Below are positions 1-7,514 of a DNA stretch of 64,000 nucleotides, piece after piece (within the stretch, counting starts at the first letter, position 1; every line of letters starts with the position of its first letter). Source of the stretch: Verticiella alkaliphila (GTDB taxonomy: Bacteria > Pseudomonadota > Gammaproteobacteria > Burkholderiales > Burkholderiaceae_B). The stretch covers positions 219,143-283,142 of the forward strand of contig NZ_JADCNH010000002.1 in the NCBI RefSeq assembly GCF_018904615.1. Reading direction: 5' to 3'. The notes under the pieces were generated by a model. That model had not been told where the DNA came from. It made no database searches and was given only the letters and a program-made list of their open reading frames with translations. The translations under genes and the position numbers were made by a program.

Positions 1-205
1 GGGCAGCAGCGGTGCGCCCGGCGTCGATCCGGCCGAGTTCGATGGCGTGATGGTCTTCAACCGGGAGGGCAAGGCCATCGGCCACATCCGCCTGCCCGAG
101 CGCTGCGCCAATCTGTGCTTCGGCGGTGAAAAGCGCAATCGTCTCTTCATGGCCAGCAGTCATTCGCTGTACGCCCTTTACGTCGAAACTCGAGGCGCGG
201 TGTAG
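1..205 (+). CDS. SMP-30/gluconolactonase family protein, C-terminal end (partial)
   Basis: Only the last 67 codons are present; the gene begins upstream of the window. The reading frame (codons from position 2) ends with TAG at 203-205. The segment DGVMVFNREGKAIG, then LPERCANLCFGG and RNRLFMASSHSLYAL, has the look of the final beta-propeller blade of SMP-30/gluconolactonase enzymes, which hydrolyse sugar lactones using a bound divalent metal. A lactonase fits the neighbourhood: a PQQ-dependent sugar dehydrogenase, which makes lactones, lies two genes downstream. The metal ligands are outside the window, so the substrate cannot be judged. Confidence 0.75.
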   Translation, partial: GSSGAPGVDPAEFDGVMVFNREGKAIGHIRLPERCANLCFGGEKRNRLFMASSHSLYALYVETRGAV

Positions 206-246
206 CAGGCAACGGCCAGCGTCGCCCTCAACCTGGAGCTATCTTC

Positions 247-1218
247 ATGACTTCCCGTAGACATTTCCTGGGCGGGGCCGCTGCCCTGGGTGCCGCCGCC
301 CACCTGCCCGCGTGGGCGCAAAGCGCGTGGCCTGCGCGCACGGTGCGCATCGTCGTGCCGTACCCGCCGGGCGGCTCCTCGGACATCATCGGCCGCATCC
401 TCGCGCCGCGGCTGGGCGAGGCGCTCAAGCAGACGGTGGTGATCGAGAACAAGCCGGGCGCCAACGGCAACCTCGGCGCGGGCTTCGTCGTGCAGTCGGG
501 GGGCGACGGCCATACCGTGTTGCTGTGCGACGTCGGCGCGCTCGCGATCAGCCCGTCCGTGTACAAGCAGCTCACGTTCGACCCGTCCAAGGATCTGCGC
601 GCCGTGAGCATGCTGGCTTACTCCCCGCACGTACTGGCGGTGCATCCGAGCGTGCCGGCCAATACGCTTGCCGAGCTGGTGGAGCTCTCGAAGAAGCAGA
701 GCGTGAACTTTGCCGTGCCTGCCGTGGGAAGCGCGCCGCATCTGGCTGCGGTGGCCGTACAGCAGGCCACCGGCGCGAAGTGGGAGTACGTGCCCTACAA
801 GGGCGGTGCGCAGGCCATCACGGATGCCGTGGGCGGCCAGACGCAGGCCATCATGAACGGCCTGCTCGCCACGCTGCCGCACATCCGCAGTGGTGCGCTC
901 AAGGCCATCGCGATCTCCAAGCGGGATCGCATGCAGCAGATCCAGGACATCCCGACGATCGCCGAGCAGGGCGTGCCGGGGTTCGAGTCCGGCACGTGGC
1001 AGGGCGTGATGGCGCCGGCAGGCTTTGACGATGCCGCCGTGCAGCGGCTGGCGGCTGCACTGGCCGACATCGTGCGCGATCCGACCGTGACGAAGCAACT
1101 GAGCGAGCAGGGTGCGGAAATCGCGATCCAGACCCCGAACGAGACCACCCGGTTCTTCGAGACGGAACGCGCGCGCTGGGCCGAAGTGGTCAAGAGCGCG
1201 AACATCACGCTGGACTGA
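247..1218 (+). CDS. Bug/TctC family periplasmic tripartite-tricarboxylate receptor
   Basis: A 323-residue periplasmic solute receptor of the Bug family (TctC-like), which binds small carboxylates or related ligands. Residues 1-25 form a signal peptide ending in AWAQ, with a twin-arginine-like SRRHFLGG start, so Tat export is possible. Family hallmarks are PYPPGGSSD (38-46), NKPGANGN (68-75) and VPYKGG near 180. It lies 41 bases after the lactonase gene on the same strand and may be cotranscribed with it. No TctA/TctB membrane genes are nearby, which is usual for the many orphan Bug receptors of Alcaligenaceae. The ligand is unknown. A perfect hairpin at 1279-1300 follows the gene. Confidence 0.93.
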   Translation: MTSRRHFLGGAAALGAAAHLPAWAQSAWPARTVRIVVPYPPGGSSDIIGRILAPRLGEALKQTVVIENKPGANGNLGAGFVVQSGGDGHTVLLCDVGALAISPSVYKQLTFDPSKDLRAVSMLAYSPHVLAVHPSVPANTLAELVELSKKQSVNFAVPAVGSAPHLAAVAVQQATGAKWEYVPYKGGAQAITDAVGGQTQAIMNGLLATLPHIRSGALKAIAISKRDRMQQIQDIPTIAEQGVPGFESGTWQGVMAPAGFDDAAVQRLAAALADIVRDPTVTKQLSEQGAEIAIQTPNETTRFFETERARWAEVVKSANITLD

Positions 1219-1541
1219 TCGGGCGCAGGCAGGGGCGATTCGACCGGCTTGCCGGCGCCCATACGGCCATCGGGGGCCCACGGCGCGTTATCGCGCCGTG
1301 ACATCATTTCCCTGCTTATTCCGCGTCGACTTCAGGGTAATCCCTAGGGTCGAATCGCCGGTTCCGCTAAAATCTTGGCGCTAGTCAATGGACAAGTGCC
1401 CCTTTGCCGGCTGTCTGCGGGGAGTCCCACAGGCAGCATGGCGCACCCGACGACTCTGCCGCGGCCCCGTTGCCGCCTCGGCGTCGCGTCTGCTCCTTGT
1501 CGCGCATGGCACTCGCCCATTGGCGCTTCAAGGAAACCAAC
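1219..1541. other. 323-base intergenic region with hairpin and long inverted repeat
   Basis: No convincing gene is present. A perfect 9-bp hairpin (CACGGCGCG 1279-1287, loop TTAT, CGCGCCGTG 1292-1300) lacks a clear T-run. It sits inside a wider perfect 12-bp inverted repeat, GGCGATTCGACC (1234-1245) and GGTCGAATCGCC (1348-1359). A TAAAAT box at 1368-1373 could be the -10 element of the promoter for the dehydrogenase gene. An open frame runs on through this region from 1375, but its residues do not resemble any dehydrogenase N-terminus. Confidence 0.5.
1279..1300 (+). terminator. Hairpin after the Bug receptor gene
   Basis: Perfect 9-bp G/C-rich stem with a TTAT loop about 60 bases after the Bug stop codon. 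The following bases (ACATCATTTCCC) contain only a short T-run, so termination is plausible but not typical. Confidence 0.4.
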
Positions 1542-3768
1542 ATGCAATCTCCTCACAAGCCCGTCTCCAGGCTCGGCCGGACGTGGCTGGCCCTGCTCGG
1601 GCTGGGCATTCTGGCCGCTCGTCTCTCGGGTGCTGACGCTCGCTGGCATCGCGCTGCTGGTGGCGCTGTCGTACCCGCTGCTGCGCCGCGCGCGAGGCCT
1701 GTCTCCTGCACGCGGCCCCGCGCTGGCCGTGGCAGCCATTCTGGCGGTCGGCACGGGCGATACCGTGTGGGGCATGTTCCAGCCGCATCCCATCGTGGCC
1801 GCGCAGGATCACGGCCCGGCGCTCACGCCGGCGCCCAAGGATGCCGCATCAAACTGGGCGCACTACGGCAACACGCCGGGTGCCTCGCGCTTCGTGGCGC
1901 TGGACCAGATCAATCGCGATACCGTCCGTGATCTGCAGGTGGCCTGGACGTATCGCACGGGCGATATCGCCGACAGCCCGACCGGCAACGGCGCCGAAGA
2001 CCAGCTCACGCCTTTGCAGGTGGGTGATCGTGTCTTCGTCTGCACGCCGCACAACAACGTGATCGCGCTGGAAGCAGCCACGGGCAAGGAGCTCTGGAAG
2101 ACCGAGATCAACGCCAAGCAGAAGAAGTGGATGCGCTGCCGCGGTCTGGCGTACTTCGATGCGGCGCAGACGATCGAGGCGCCGAGCGTGCCGGGTTCGA
2201 CCCCCGTGGTGCCGGTCGTGGTGGCTGCGGGCGCGGCGTGCGAACGTCGCATTCTCATGAACTCCATCCAGGCCGAGCTGATCGCCCTCGACGCCGACAC
2301 CGGCGCCTTCTGCGCCGACTTCGGCACCAATGGCCGGGTCGATCTGAAGCAGGGCATCGGCAAGGGCGCGGATGCGGGCGAATACTCGCTCACGTCGGCC
2401 CCGACCCTGGCGGGCACCACGGTGGTCGTGGGCGGCCGGGTGGCGGACAACGTCAGCACCGACATGCCGGGCGGCGTGGTGCGCGGCTACGACGTGATCA
2501 CGGGTGAGCTGCGCTGGGCCTTCGATCCCGGCAATCCCGACGACAAGAGCGCGCCTGCCCCGGGCGAGACCTACGTGCGTTCGACGCCCAATGTCTGGGC
2601 GCCGATGTCCTACGACCCTTCGTCGAACACCGTCTTCATGCCGGTGGGCAGCGCGGCGATCGATCTGTTTAGCGTCAAGCACACGGCGCTGGATCGCAAG
2701 TACGGCGCGACGATGCTCGCCGTGGACGCCACGACCGGCCAGGAGAAGTGGGTCTACCAGACGGTGCACAACGACCTGTGGGATTACGACATCCCCATGC
2801 AGCCGACCTTTGTCGACTTCCCGATGCCCGATGGCTCCACGACGCCGGCGCTGATCTTCGGGACCAAGGGCGGCCAGATCTTCGTGCTGGATCGTCAGAC
2901 GGGCAAGCCGCTCACGCAGGTCGAGGAGCGTCCCGTCAAGGCAGGCAAGATTCCGGACCAAGTCTATTCGCCCACGCAGCCCTTCTCGGTGGGCATGCCC
3001 ACGATCGGCGCAGCCGACCTGACCGAGGCCGACATGTGGGGCGCCACGCCGTTCGATCAGCTCGTGTGCCGCATCAAGTTCAAATCCATGCGCTACGACG
3101 GGCTCTTCACACCGCCTGGCAAGGATCCCTCATTGAACCTGCCGGGCTCGCTCGGTGGCATGAACTGGGGCGGACTGTCGCTCGATCCGAACGGGCAGTA
3201 CCTCTTCGTGAACGACATGCGCATCGGCCTGGAAGTGCAGCTGATCGACCAGCCTGCGGGCGGCAAGCGCAGCGACGGTGGCGAAGCCGCCAACGTCACC
3301 ACCGCCACGCCGCTGGTGGGCACGCCTTACGCCATCAACGCCAAGCTGCGCTTCGTCTCGCCGCTCGACATTCCGTGCCAGGCCCCGCCCTTCGGCACCC
3401 TGACCGCCGTCGACCTGAAGACCCGCCAGATCGCCTGGCAGGTGCCGGTCGGCACGGTGCAGGATACGGGCCCCATGGGCATCAAGATGCGTCTGCCGAT
3501 CCCGGTGGGCATGCCCACGATCGGGGGCACGCTGGCGACCCAAGGCGGGCTGGTGTTCATCGCCGCCACGCAGGATTACTACCTGCGCGCCTATCACAGC
3601 GGTACGGGCGAAGAGCTCTGGAAGGCCCGTCTGCCGGTGGGCAGCCAGGGCACGCCGATCAGCTACACGGTGCCCGCCACGGGCAAGCAGTACGTGATCG
3701 TGTCGGCGGGTGGCGCGCGTAACTCGCCGGATCGCGGCGATTACGTCGTGGCCTACGCGCTGCCGTAA
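1542..3768 (+). CDS. gcd: Membrane-bound PQQ-dependent dehydrogenase (glucose/quinate/shikimate family), frameshifted near the N-terminus
   Basis: A quinoprotein that oxidises a sugar or cyclic polyol at the periplasmic face and passes electrons to ubiquinone. The ATG at 1542 has a good ribosome site (AAGGA, 1530-1534) and begins MQSPHKPVSRLGRTWLALL, a typical first membrane helix. That frame fails at about 1628-1630. Dropping one G from the GGG run joins it to the frame that continues as SVLTLAGIALLVALSYPLL and then reads the whole PQQ propeller to 3768. In the propeller, VHNDLWDYDIPMQPTF carries the family's catalytic Asp region, and GTKGGQIFVLDR and GGMNWGG are also conserved. The corrected product is about 741 residues. 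E. coli Gcd has 796, and the shortfall lies in the five-helix anchor, where about two helices seem to be missing. Glucose is a guess; quinate or shikimate are alternatives. Confidence 0.8.
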
Positions 3769-3958
3769 GCAAGTCCGGGTGCGTCCCGCTGTGGGCGCAC
3801 CCAGTAGTCGCGGCGAAACTCAGACGCCGGCAGCATCTGGTCGGGTGAACAGCGTAGCCAAGCTTCACGTGGTCGAGCGGGTATGCGCTTTGCTACGTTC
3901 CGTATCGTTGGCCGCCTCAGGGCGGTCCTTTCTTCCGATACTGCTGAAAGGAGGTTCC

Positions 3959-4531
3959 ATGAAACTGTCCGCCCTGTCCCTGCGCAATGCCGCCATGACC
4001 GCCGTCGGCGCCGTCCTGTGTGCCGGCACTGCCTTTGCCGCCACGCCCTCGACCTCTGCCCAGGACCGCTACGCCGCCGAACGCGCCGCGTGCGAATCCG
4101 GCCGCAGCGGCCAGGACCGTGCCACCTGCATGCGCGAAGTGGGCGCAGCGCGTCAGGAACGCCAGCGCAACAACCTGAACAACGTCCAAAGTGACGCCCA
4201 GCTGCGTGCCAACGCGGCCGCGCGCTGCGATCGCCTTCCCCCGGAGCGTCGTGAGGGCTGCATGGCCCTGCGTGGCGACAACGTGCAAGTCCAGGGCAGC
4301 GTTCCGGGCGGCGCCATCCTGCGCCAGACCACCATCCGTGAAGTTGGTGAGCCGCGCCCGATGCCCAATGCTGGCACTGGCATGAACCAACCGGGCATGG
4401 CCCCCGCACCGGGCGCTGCCCAGCCGATGCCCGCCCCCGGCATGGCACCGGCCCCGCAGCCGATGCCGCAAGGCACGACCGCGCCGTACGGCACGGGCAC
4501 CGGCATGGGTTCCGGCACCGGCATGCGCTGA
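3959..4531 (+). CDS. Small secreted Cys-containing protein with Pro/Met/Gly-rich tail, function unknown
   Basis: A 190-residue exported protein. The start at 3959 is set by a near-perfect ribosome site (AAAGGAGG, 3947-3954). A signal peptide ends near AGTAFAA (about 24-30). The mature part has four cysteines in two pairs (ERAACESG, RATCMREVG; AARCDRLPPE, REGCMALRG), suggesting two disulfides in a small helical domain. A low-complexity tail rich in Pro, Met and Gly follows. I do not recognise a named family. It is monocistronic between the dehydrogenase gene and a strong terminator. The spaced Cys pattern and export suggest a periplasmic or surface role only in general terms. Confidence 0.75.
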   Translation: MKLSALSLRNAAMTAVGAVLCAGTAFAATPSTSAQDRYAAERAACESGRSGQDRATCMREVGAARQERQRNNLNNVQSDAQLRANAAARCDRLPPERREGCMALRGDNVQVQGSVPGGAILRQTTIREVGEPRPMPNAGTGMNQPGMAPAPGAAQPMPAPGMAPAPQPMPQGTTAPYGTGTGMGSGTGMR

Positions 4532-4567
4532 TGCTGCTGGCCGCGACTTCGTCGCGGCCCTGGTTGA

Positions 4568-4604
4568 TGCAAAAAGGGAACGCCTCGCGCGTTCCCTTTT
4601 TGCA
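4568..4604. terminator. Strong bidirectional rho-independent terminator
   Basis: A perfect 16-bp stem (TGCAAAAAGGGAACGC, 4568-4583) with a five-base loop, then the exact complement (4589-4604). It gives a T-run on either strand, so it can stop transcription leaving the secreted-protein gene and also insulate the tRNA that follows. Confidence 0.9.
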
Positions 4605-4685
4605 TGCGTGCCGCCCGAAACCCCCGCAGGAGCAAGGGCGCCCCGGTGGTAAACTCCGGCCTCTGGCGCGCCTGCGCCAGGCAGC

Positions 4686-4762
4686 CTGCCCATAGCTCAG
4701 TTGGATAGAGCATCCGCCTTCTAAGCGGACGGTCGGGGGTTCGACTCCCTCTGGGCAGGCCA
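4686..4762 (+). tRNA. tRNA-Arg (anticodon UCU)
   Basis: A complete 77-nt cloverleaf. The acceptor stem CTGCCCA (4686-4692) pairs with TGGGCAG (4752-4758). The D arm is GCTCAGTTGGATAGAGC. The anticodon stem TCCGC/GCGGA encloses CTTCTAA, giving anticodon TCT. The T loop is TTCGACT. Discriminator G and an encoded CCA (4760-4762) finish the molecule. It reads the rare AGA/AGG codons, which are scarce in a genome of this GC content. Confidence 0.97.
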
Positions 4763-4842
4763 CGCATTGCCGGCGATCCATCATCTGCTGTGATGGCGTG
4801 CCCCGTTGACACGCCTTACCGAGCGCGGCGCGGCCCTGCCGT

Positions 4843-5067
4843 TCAACCGAAAGGGTTGTTCCGCTTGTTGATGACGCTCTTGAGACTGTCGCCGATCTGT
4901 CGCACCTGCTGGGCGTGCTGGTCGACCGTTTGGAAAAACTGCTCGTTCAGCTGATCGAGGCGGGCTTGATCAGCAGCCGTGAGCGTGCCGCCCGACACAC
5001 CCTCGAGGTCTGCGTCGGAGATGGCGTTGCTCGACACGTCGCGATCCGTATCGTTGGGCGCAGTCAT
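4843..5067 (-). CDS. Orphan 74-residue peptide with a double-glycine leader motif
   Basis: ATG at 5067 is preceded, on the coding strand, by AGGA seven bases upstream; the longer open frame has no such support. Residues 16-27 read ISDADLEGVSGG, the pattern of double-glycine leaders cut by C39-peptidase ABC exporters (consensus close to LSDxELExVxGG, as in NHLP-type and class II microcin/lantibiotic leaders). After GG27 comes a 47-residue charged helical core rich in Gln and Asp (ADQARLDQLNEQFFQTV and so on), ending KRNNPFG, with no Cys. No modification enzyme, C39 peptidase or exporter is present in the window. It could instead be an ordinary small cytosolic helical protein with a chance GG. 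Function unknown. Confidence 0.6.
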   Translation of the reverse strand: MTAPNDTDRDVSSNAISDADLEGVSGGTLTAADQARLDQLNEQFFQTVDQHAQQVRQIGDSLKSVINKRNNPFG

Positions 5068-5124
5068 CGTGAGTTCCTGGAGAATGTGGGCCGGTCGAGT
5101 GTAGGGCATCTCGACGGCCCAGGC

Positions 5125-5159
5125 CATGGCACGCCTGTGCCATGCCAAAGCTCGCTTTG
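5125..5159 (-). terminator. Tandem hairpins after the toxin-antitoxin operon
   Basis: CATGGCAC (5125-5132) pairs with GTGCCATG (5137-5144), and immediately next to it CAAAGC (5146-5151) pairs with GCTTTG (5154-5159). They lie just downstream of the antitoxin stop codon and upstream of the GG-peptide start, so they may separate the two transcripts. No strong T-run is visible. Confidence 0.35.
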
Positions 5160-5198
5160 CGAGGCAGAGGCATGTCGACGGATTACCGCGCGCAGAGT

Positions 5199-5546
5199 TT
5201 AGGAAAGCTGGTCGATCGTAATGCCCATTGCCGCGGCGATGCGCTCTCTCGTGGCTTTCTTCGGCTTGGCGTCCGCGGCCTCCATGGCTGCATAACTGGG
5301 CTGGCGGATATCGAGTCGCCGCGCCATCTCGGCCTGAGTCAGTCCAAGATGCTCGCGCCAAGCTCGGATCATGCTCCACTCATTCCTTACGTGGAGGGCC
5401 ATGACCTCATGCGGGGTCGAGCCATCGGCGGGAATTCGACCCGCAGTAGCACCAGGGACACCCGTCAGTTTAAGGTACTCGTCATAGGGCAATACGACGA
5501 AGGCCGGCTTGCCATTGGACTCCAGAATGGTCAGGGCTGCACTCAT
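5199..5546 (-). CDS. Antitoxin with Phd-like N-terminus and XRE-type helix-turn-helix C-terminus
   Basis: A 115-residue antitoxin. The start at 5546 is chosen because AAGGAG lies six bases upstream on the coding strand; an in-frame ATG at 5552 overlaps that ribosome site. Residues 1-30 (SAALTILESNGKPAFVVLPYDEYLKL) resemble the Phd/YefM dimerisation fold. Residues about 55-115 are an XRE helix-turn-helix (LGLTQAEMARRLDIRQPSYAAMEA). It is the second gene of a toxin-first pair, 12 bases after the toxin stop. It should neutralise the toxin and repress the operon through the AT-rich repeats at 5825-5853. Confidence 0.85.
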   Translation of the reverse strand: MSAALTILESNGKPAFVVLPYDEYLKLTGVPGATAGRIPADGSTPHEVMALHVRNEWSMIRAWREHLGLTQAEMARRLDIRQPSYAAMEAADAKPKKATRERIAAAMGITIDQLS

Positions 5547-5558
5547 GCGCATCTCCTT

Positions 5559-5813
5559 TCAATAAGTGTTCTCGTCTCGCTTTTTGACTTGCTGCACTTC
5601 GATGATGCGGACCTCGGTGTCTGCATCGAACAGCACACGATAATTACCGACCCGCATGCGATAACCGAACTCATGCTTGGTCAGGGCAATGACGTTCTTG
5701 GCGCTGGGGAACGTTACTAGTTGGCCTACGGCGTCGATGATTGAAACTTGCGCTTGGCGGTCGACCTTCCTGAGTTGTTTCTTCGCCCTGCTGGACCAGT
5801 TGATGCGGTACAT
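5559..5813 (-). CDS. RelE/ParE-superfamily toxin
   Basis: An 84-residue toxin of the RelE/ParE fold. The ATG at 5813 follows AGAGGA with five-base spacing. Typical features are the N-terminal MYRINWSSRAKKQLRKVDR, then VGQLVTFP and GYRMRVGNYRVLFD, and a C-terminal strand VRIIEVQQVKKRDENTY. Members either cleave mRNA on the ribosome (RelE) or poison gyrase (ParE). The late Lys-Arg-Tyr cluster with NYRVLFD favours an RelE-like RNase, but this is not proven. The gene precedes its antitoxin, as in HigBA-like operons. Its base composition is less GC-rich than its surroundings, fitting horizontal arrival. Confidence 0.87.
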   Translation of the reverse strand: MYRINWSSRAKKQLRKVDRQAQVSIIDAVGQLVTFPSAKNVIALTKHEFGYRMRVGNYRVLFDADTEVRIIEVQQVKKRDENTY

Positions 5814-5824
5814 CGTCGTCCTCT

Positions 5825-5853
5825 TTATAGTTTTATTATAGTTTAAGCTATAA
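5825..5853 (-). promoter_or_regulatory. AT-rich promoter/operator of the toxin-antitoxin operon
   Basis: TTATAG occurs at 5825-5830 and again at 5836-5841, exactly one helical turn apart. The second copy forms a perfect inverted repeat with CTATAA at 5848-5853. On the minus strand the same bases hold TATAAT, a consensus -10 box, just upstream of the toxin ribosome site. A repressor bound here would block transcription, as expected for antitoxin autoregulation. Confidence 0.65.
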
Positions 5854-6060
5854 GGCGACGGCAATCTGGTTCGGCTCGATGCATCGGCTTCGCGCAACAC
5901 CTATGCGCTGTGGCGGGCGGCGTCACCAACGCCAGGCGGCCAGATGCCGGAGAGCTTAGCTGATTTATTAATCGACGCGCGTGAGTTCCACAGCAGGCTT
6001 ACCGAGCTCAGCCTCGACCGGCTATACCTTGCTGACAACAAATGCCCAGTCCACATCTGA
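5854..6060 (+). pseudogene. Orphan coding-like fragment, unidentified
   Basis: A start-less open frame of 68 codons ending TGA at 6058-6060. It reads like real protein (RNTYALWRAA, MPESLADLLIDAREF, RLTELSLDRLYLADN) rather than GC-driven noise, with TTA/CTA codons unlike the native genes. No family is recognised. It lies between the toxin-antitoxin promoter and the Old Yellow Enzyme remnant, so it may be debris of a mobile or foreign gene. A fortuitous open frame remains possible. Confidence 0.3.
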
Positions 6061-6160
6061 GACCGCAAGGCATGCTGACTAGGCGCTACGTTCCCTTCTC
6101 GTGCGGGTGCGCGTTTGGCGCACGTGATCCTTAAAAGAAGCGGGTAGCGGCTCATATTGT

Positions 6161-6316
6161 CTGCCCGCATTCGGCGCGTCCTTCATCAGCAGCCCGGATC
6201 TCGTTGCCCGCCTGAAGCACGACTGGCCGCTCGCGCAGCCGGATCGCGCGACCTTCTATGGCGGCGATGCGCGGGGCTACATCGACTATCCCGCCTACGC
6301 GCCCCTGGCTGCCTAG
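6161..6316 (+). pseudogene. C-terminal remnant of an Old Yellow Enzyme family alkene reductase (NemA-like)
   Basis: A 51-codon reading frame without a start, ending TAG at 6314-6316. It reads FGASFISSPDLVARLKHDW, then ATFYGGDARGYIDYPAY. This matches the very end of NemA-type flavin reductases (typically FGR-x-FI-NPDLV-RL, then FYGG-x-x-GY-DYP). The catalytic barrel, about 310 residues, is missing. The upstream junction is with low-GC sequence next to the toxin-antitoxin pair, so an insertion or deletion removed the rest. The adjacent divergent LysR could once have regulated it. Confidence 0.75.
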
Positions 6317-6467
6317 CGCGTGGCGGCGCGGTCCGCTGCCGGTGTTCGGATAGCTCCCGACACAGCGCGGTCCCCGACGGGCAGCTGCGTCGATTCGCGA
6401 CGTAGATGCGGGGAAATGTACCGATGTATTCCTGCAGGAGCGCAGTCTTTTCGACGGTGGGGCATGG

Positions 6468-7373
6468 TCATCCCCCAGAGGGCCACTCGAAGCCACGCAC
6501 ATGCACCAGGAACGCCGTCATCGCGGCGCTCGCGTGACGCCGATTCGGGTAGTACAGATACCAGCTCGGCAGGGTGGCCGACCAGTCCGCCAGCAGCTCG
6601 ACGAGGCGGCCCTCCTGCAGGGCGCTGTCGACATAGGGCGCGAAGAGGTGGGCCACGCCCTGGCCGGCCAGGGCCGCCTGAAGCTCCTGATGCGCCGAGC
6701 TCAACGTGAGCCGGCCTTCCGGCAGGATGGTCACCGTGTGCCCGTTCTTCTCGAACGACCACGCCACGCGCGTGCCACCCGGAAACCGTCGGCAGATGGC
6801 CTCATGGCCGGCGAGCTCGTCCGGCGTGGTGGGCCGGCCTCGATCCGCCAGGTAGGACGGTGCGGCCACGATGGCATAACGCAGCGCGGGCCCGAGTGGC
6901 ACGGCGACCATGTCGCGCGCGAGCTGCTGGCCGAATCTCACGCCCGCATCGAAGCCTTCCTCGACGATGTCCACGATGGCCGCATCGCTCACGATCTCGA
7001 CTTTCACGCTGGGATAGGCGCGCATGAAGTCGAACACCAGCGGGCAGAGCACGTGATCGACGGCGGGGCCGGGGGCGTTGATGCGGATCGTGCCGGCGGG
7101 GCTCGCGCGCAATTGATCGAGTTCGTCCACGGCGAGCTGGATATCTCGCAGCGCGGGCGCCAGACGCTCCAGCAGGCGCCCGCCCGCCTCGGTGGGGGCC
7201 ACGCTGCGCGTGGTGCGATTGAGGAGGCGGATGCCGAGGGCGGCCTCGAGCGCATTCATGCTCTGGCTCAACGCCGACGACGACACGCGGCGTTCGGCAG
7301 CCGCTGCGCGAAAACCGCCGCAGCGCACGATATCGGCAAAGATCGCCAGGCTGTCGAGACGGGTGGTCGTCAT
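6468..7373 (-). CDS. LysR family transcriptional regulator
   Basis: 301 residues. The N-terminal winged helix-turn-helix is clear (LAIFADIVRCGGFRAAAAER, then SSSALSQSMNALEAALGIRLLNRTTRSVAPTEAG), followed by a type 2 periplasmic-binding-protein-like effector domain to the end. It belongs to the CrgA/DmlR-like group by its IRINAPGPAVDHVL and GFDAGVRFGQ segments. It is divergent from the metallo-hydrolase gene at 7515, with 141 bases between, so it probably controls that gene. Its stop faces the reductase remnant. Confidence 0.93.
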   Translation of the reverse strand: MTTTRLDSLAIFADIVRCGGFRAAAAERRVSSSALSQSMNALEAALGIRLLNRTTRSVAPTEAGGRLLERLAPALRDIQLAVDELDQLRASPAGTIRINAPGPAVDHVLCPLVFDFMRAYPSVKVEIVSDAAIVDIVEEGFDAGVRFGQQLARDMVAVPLGPALRYAIVAAPSYLADRGRPTTPDELAGHEAICRRFPGGTRVAWSFEKNGHTVTILPEGRLTLSSAHQELQAALAGQGVAHLFAPYVDSALQEGRLVELLADWSATLPSWYLYYPNRRHASAAMTAFLVHVRGFEWPSGG

Positions 7374-7514
7374 TGCGTAGCTTTACTAACCAGTGCGTGC
7401 AGGATTGGGTATCTTATCAGCGCGACGAGAGGCTGCCACAGTGAAGGCCTTCGACGCGCCCGGTTGTCACAAGCCGCGCGTCATCTCCAAACTGCTTTCG
7501 CTCAGGAGACTGCC

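Larger units (their letters stand above)
5814..6467. other. Gene-poor stretch with lowered GC, probable insertion/deletion scar
   Basis: About 650 bases hold no intact gene. Contents in order: the toxin-antitoxin promoter, an unidentified 68-codon fragment (5854-6060), about 100 bases with nothing recognisable, the C-terminal remnant of an Old Yellow Enzyme gene (6161-6316), and about 150 bases down to the LysR stop codon. The base composition between 5820 and 6150 is visibly more AT-rich than the neighbours. Confidence 0.5.

Noticed and set aside
5901..6170. 89-residue minus-strand open frame in the scar region
   Set aside because: No ribosome site or recognisable motif, and it opposes better coding-like plus-strand fragments.
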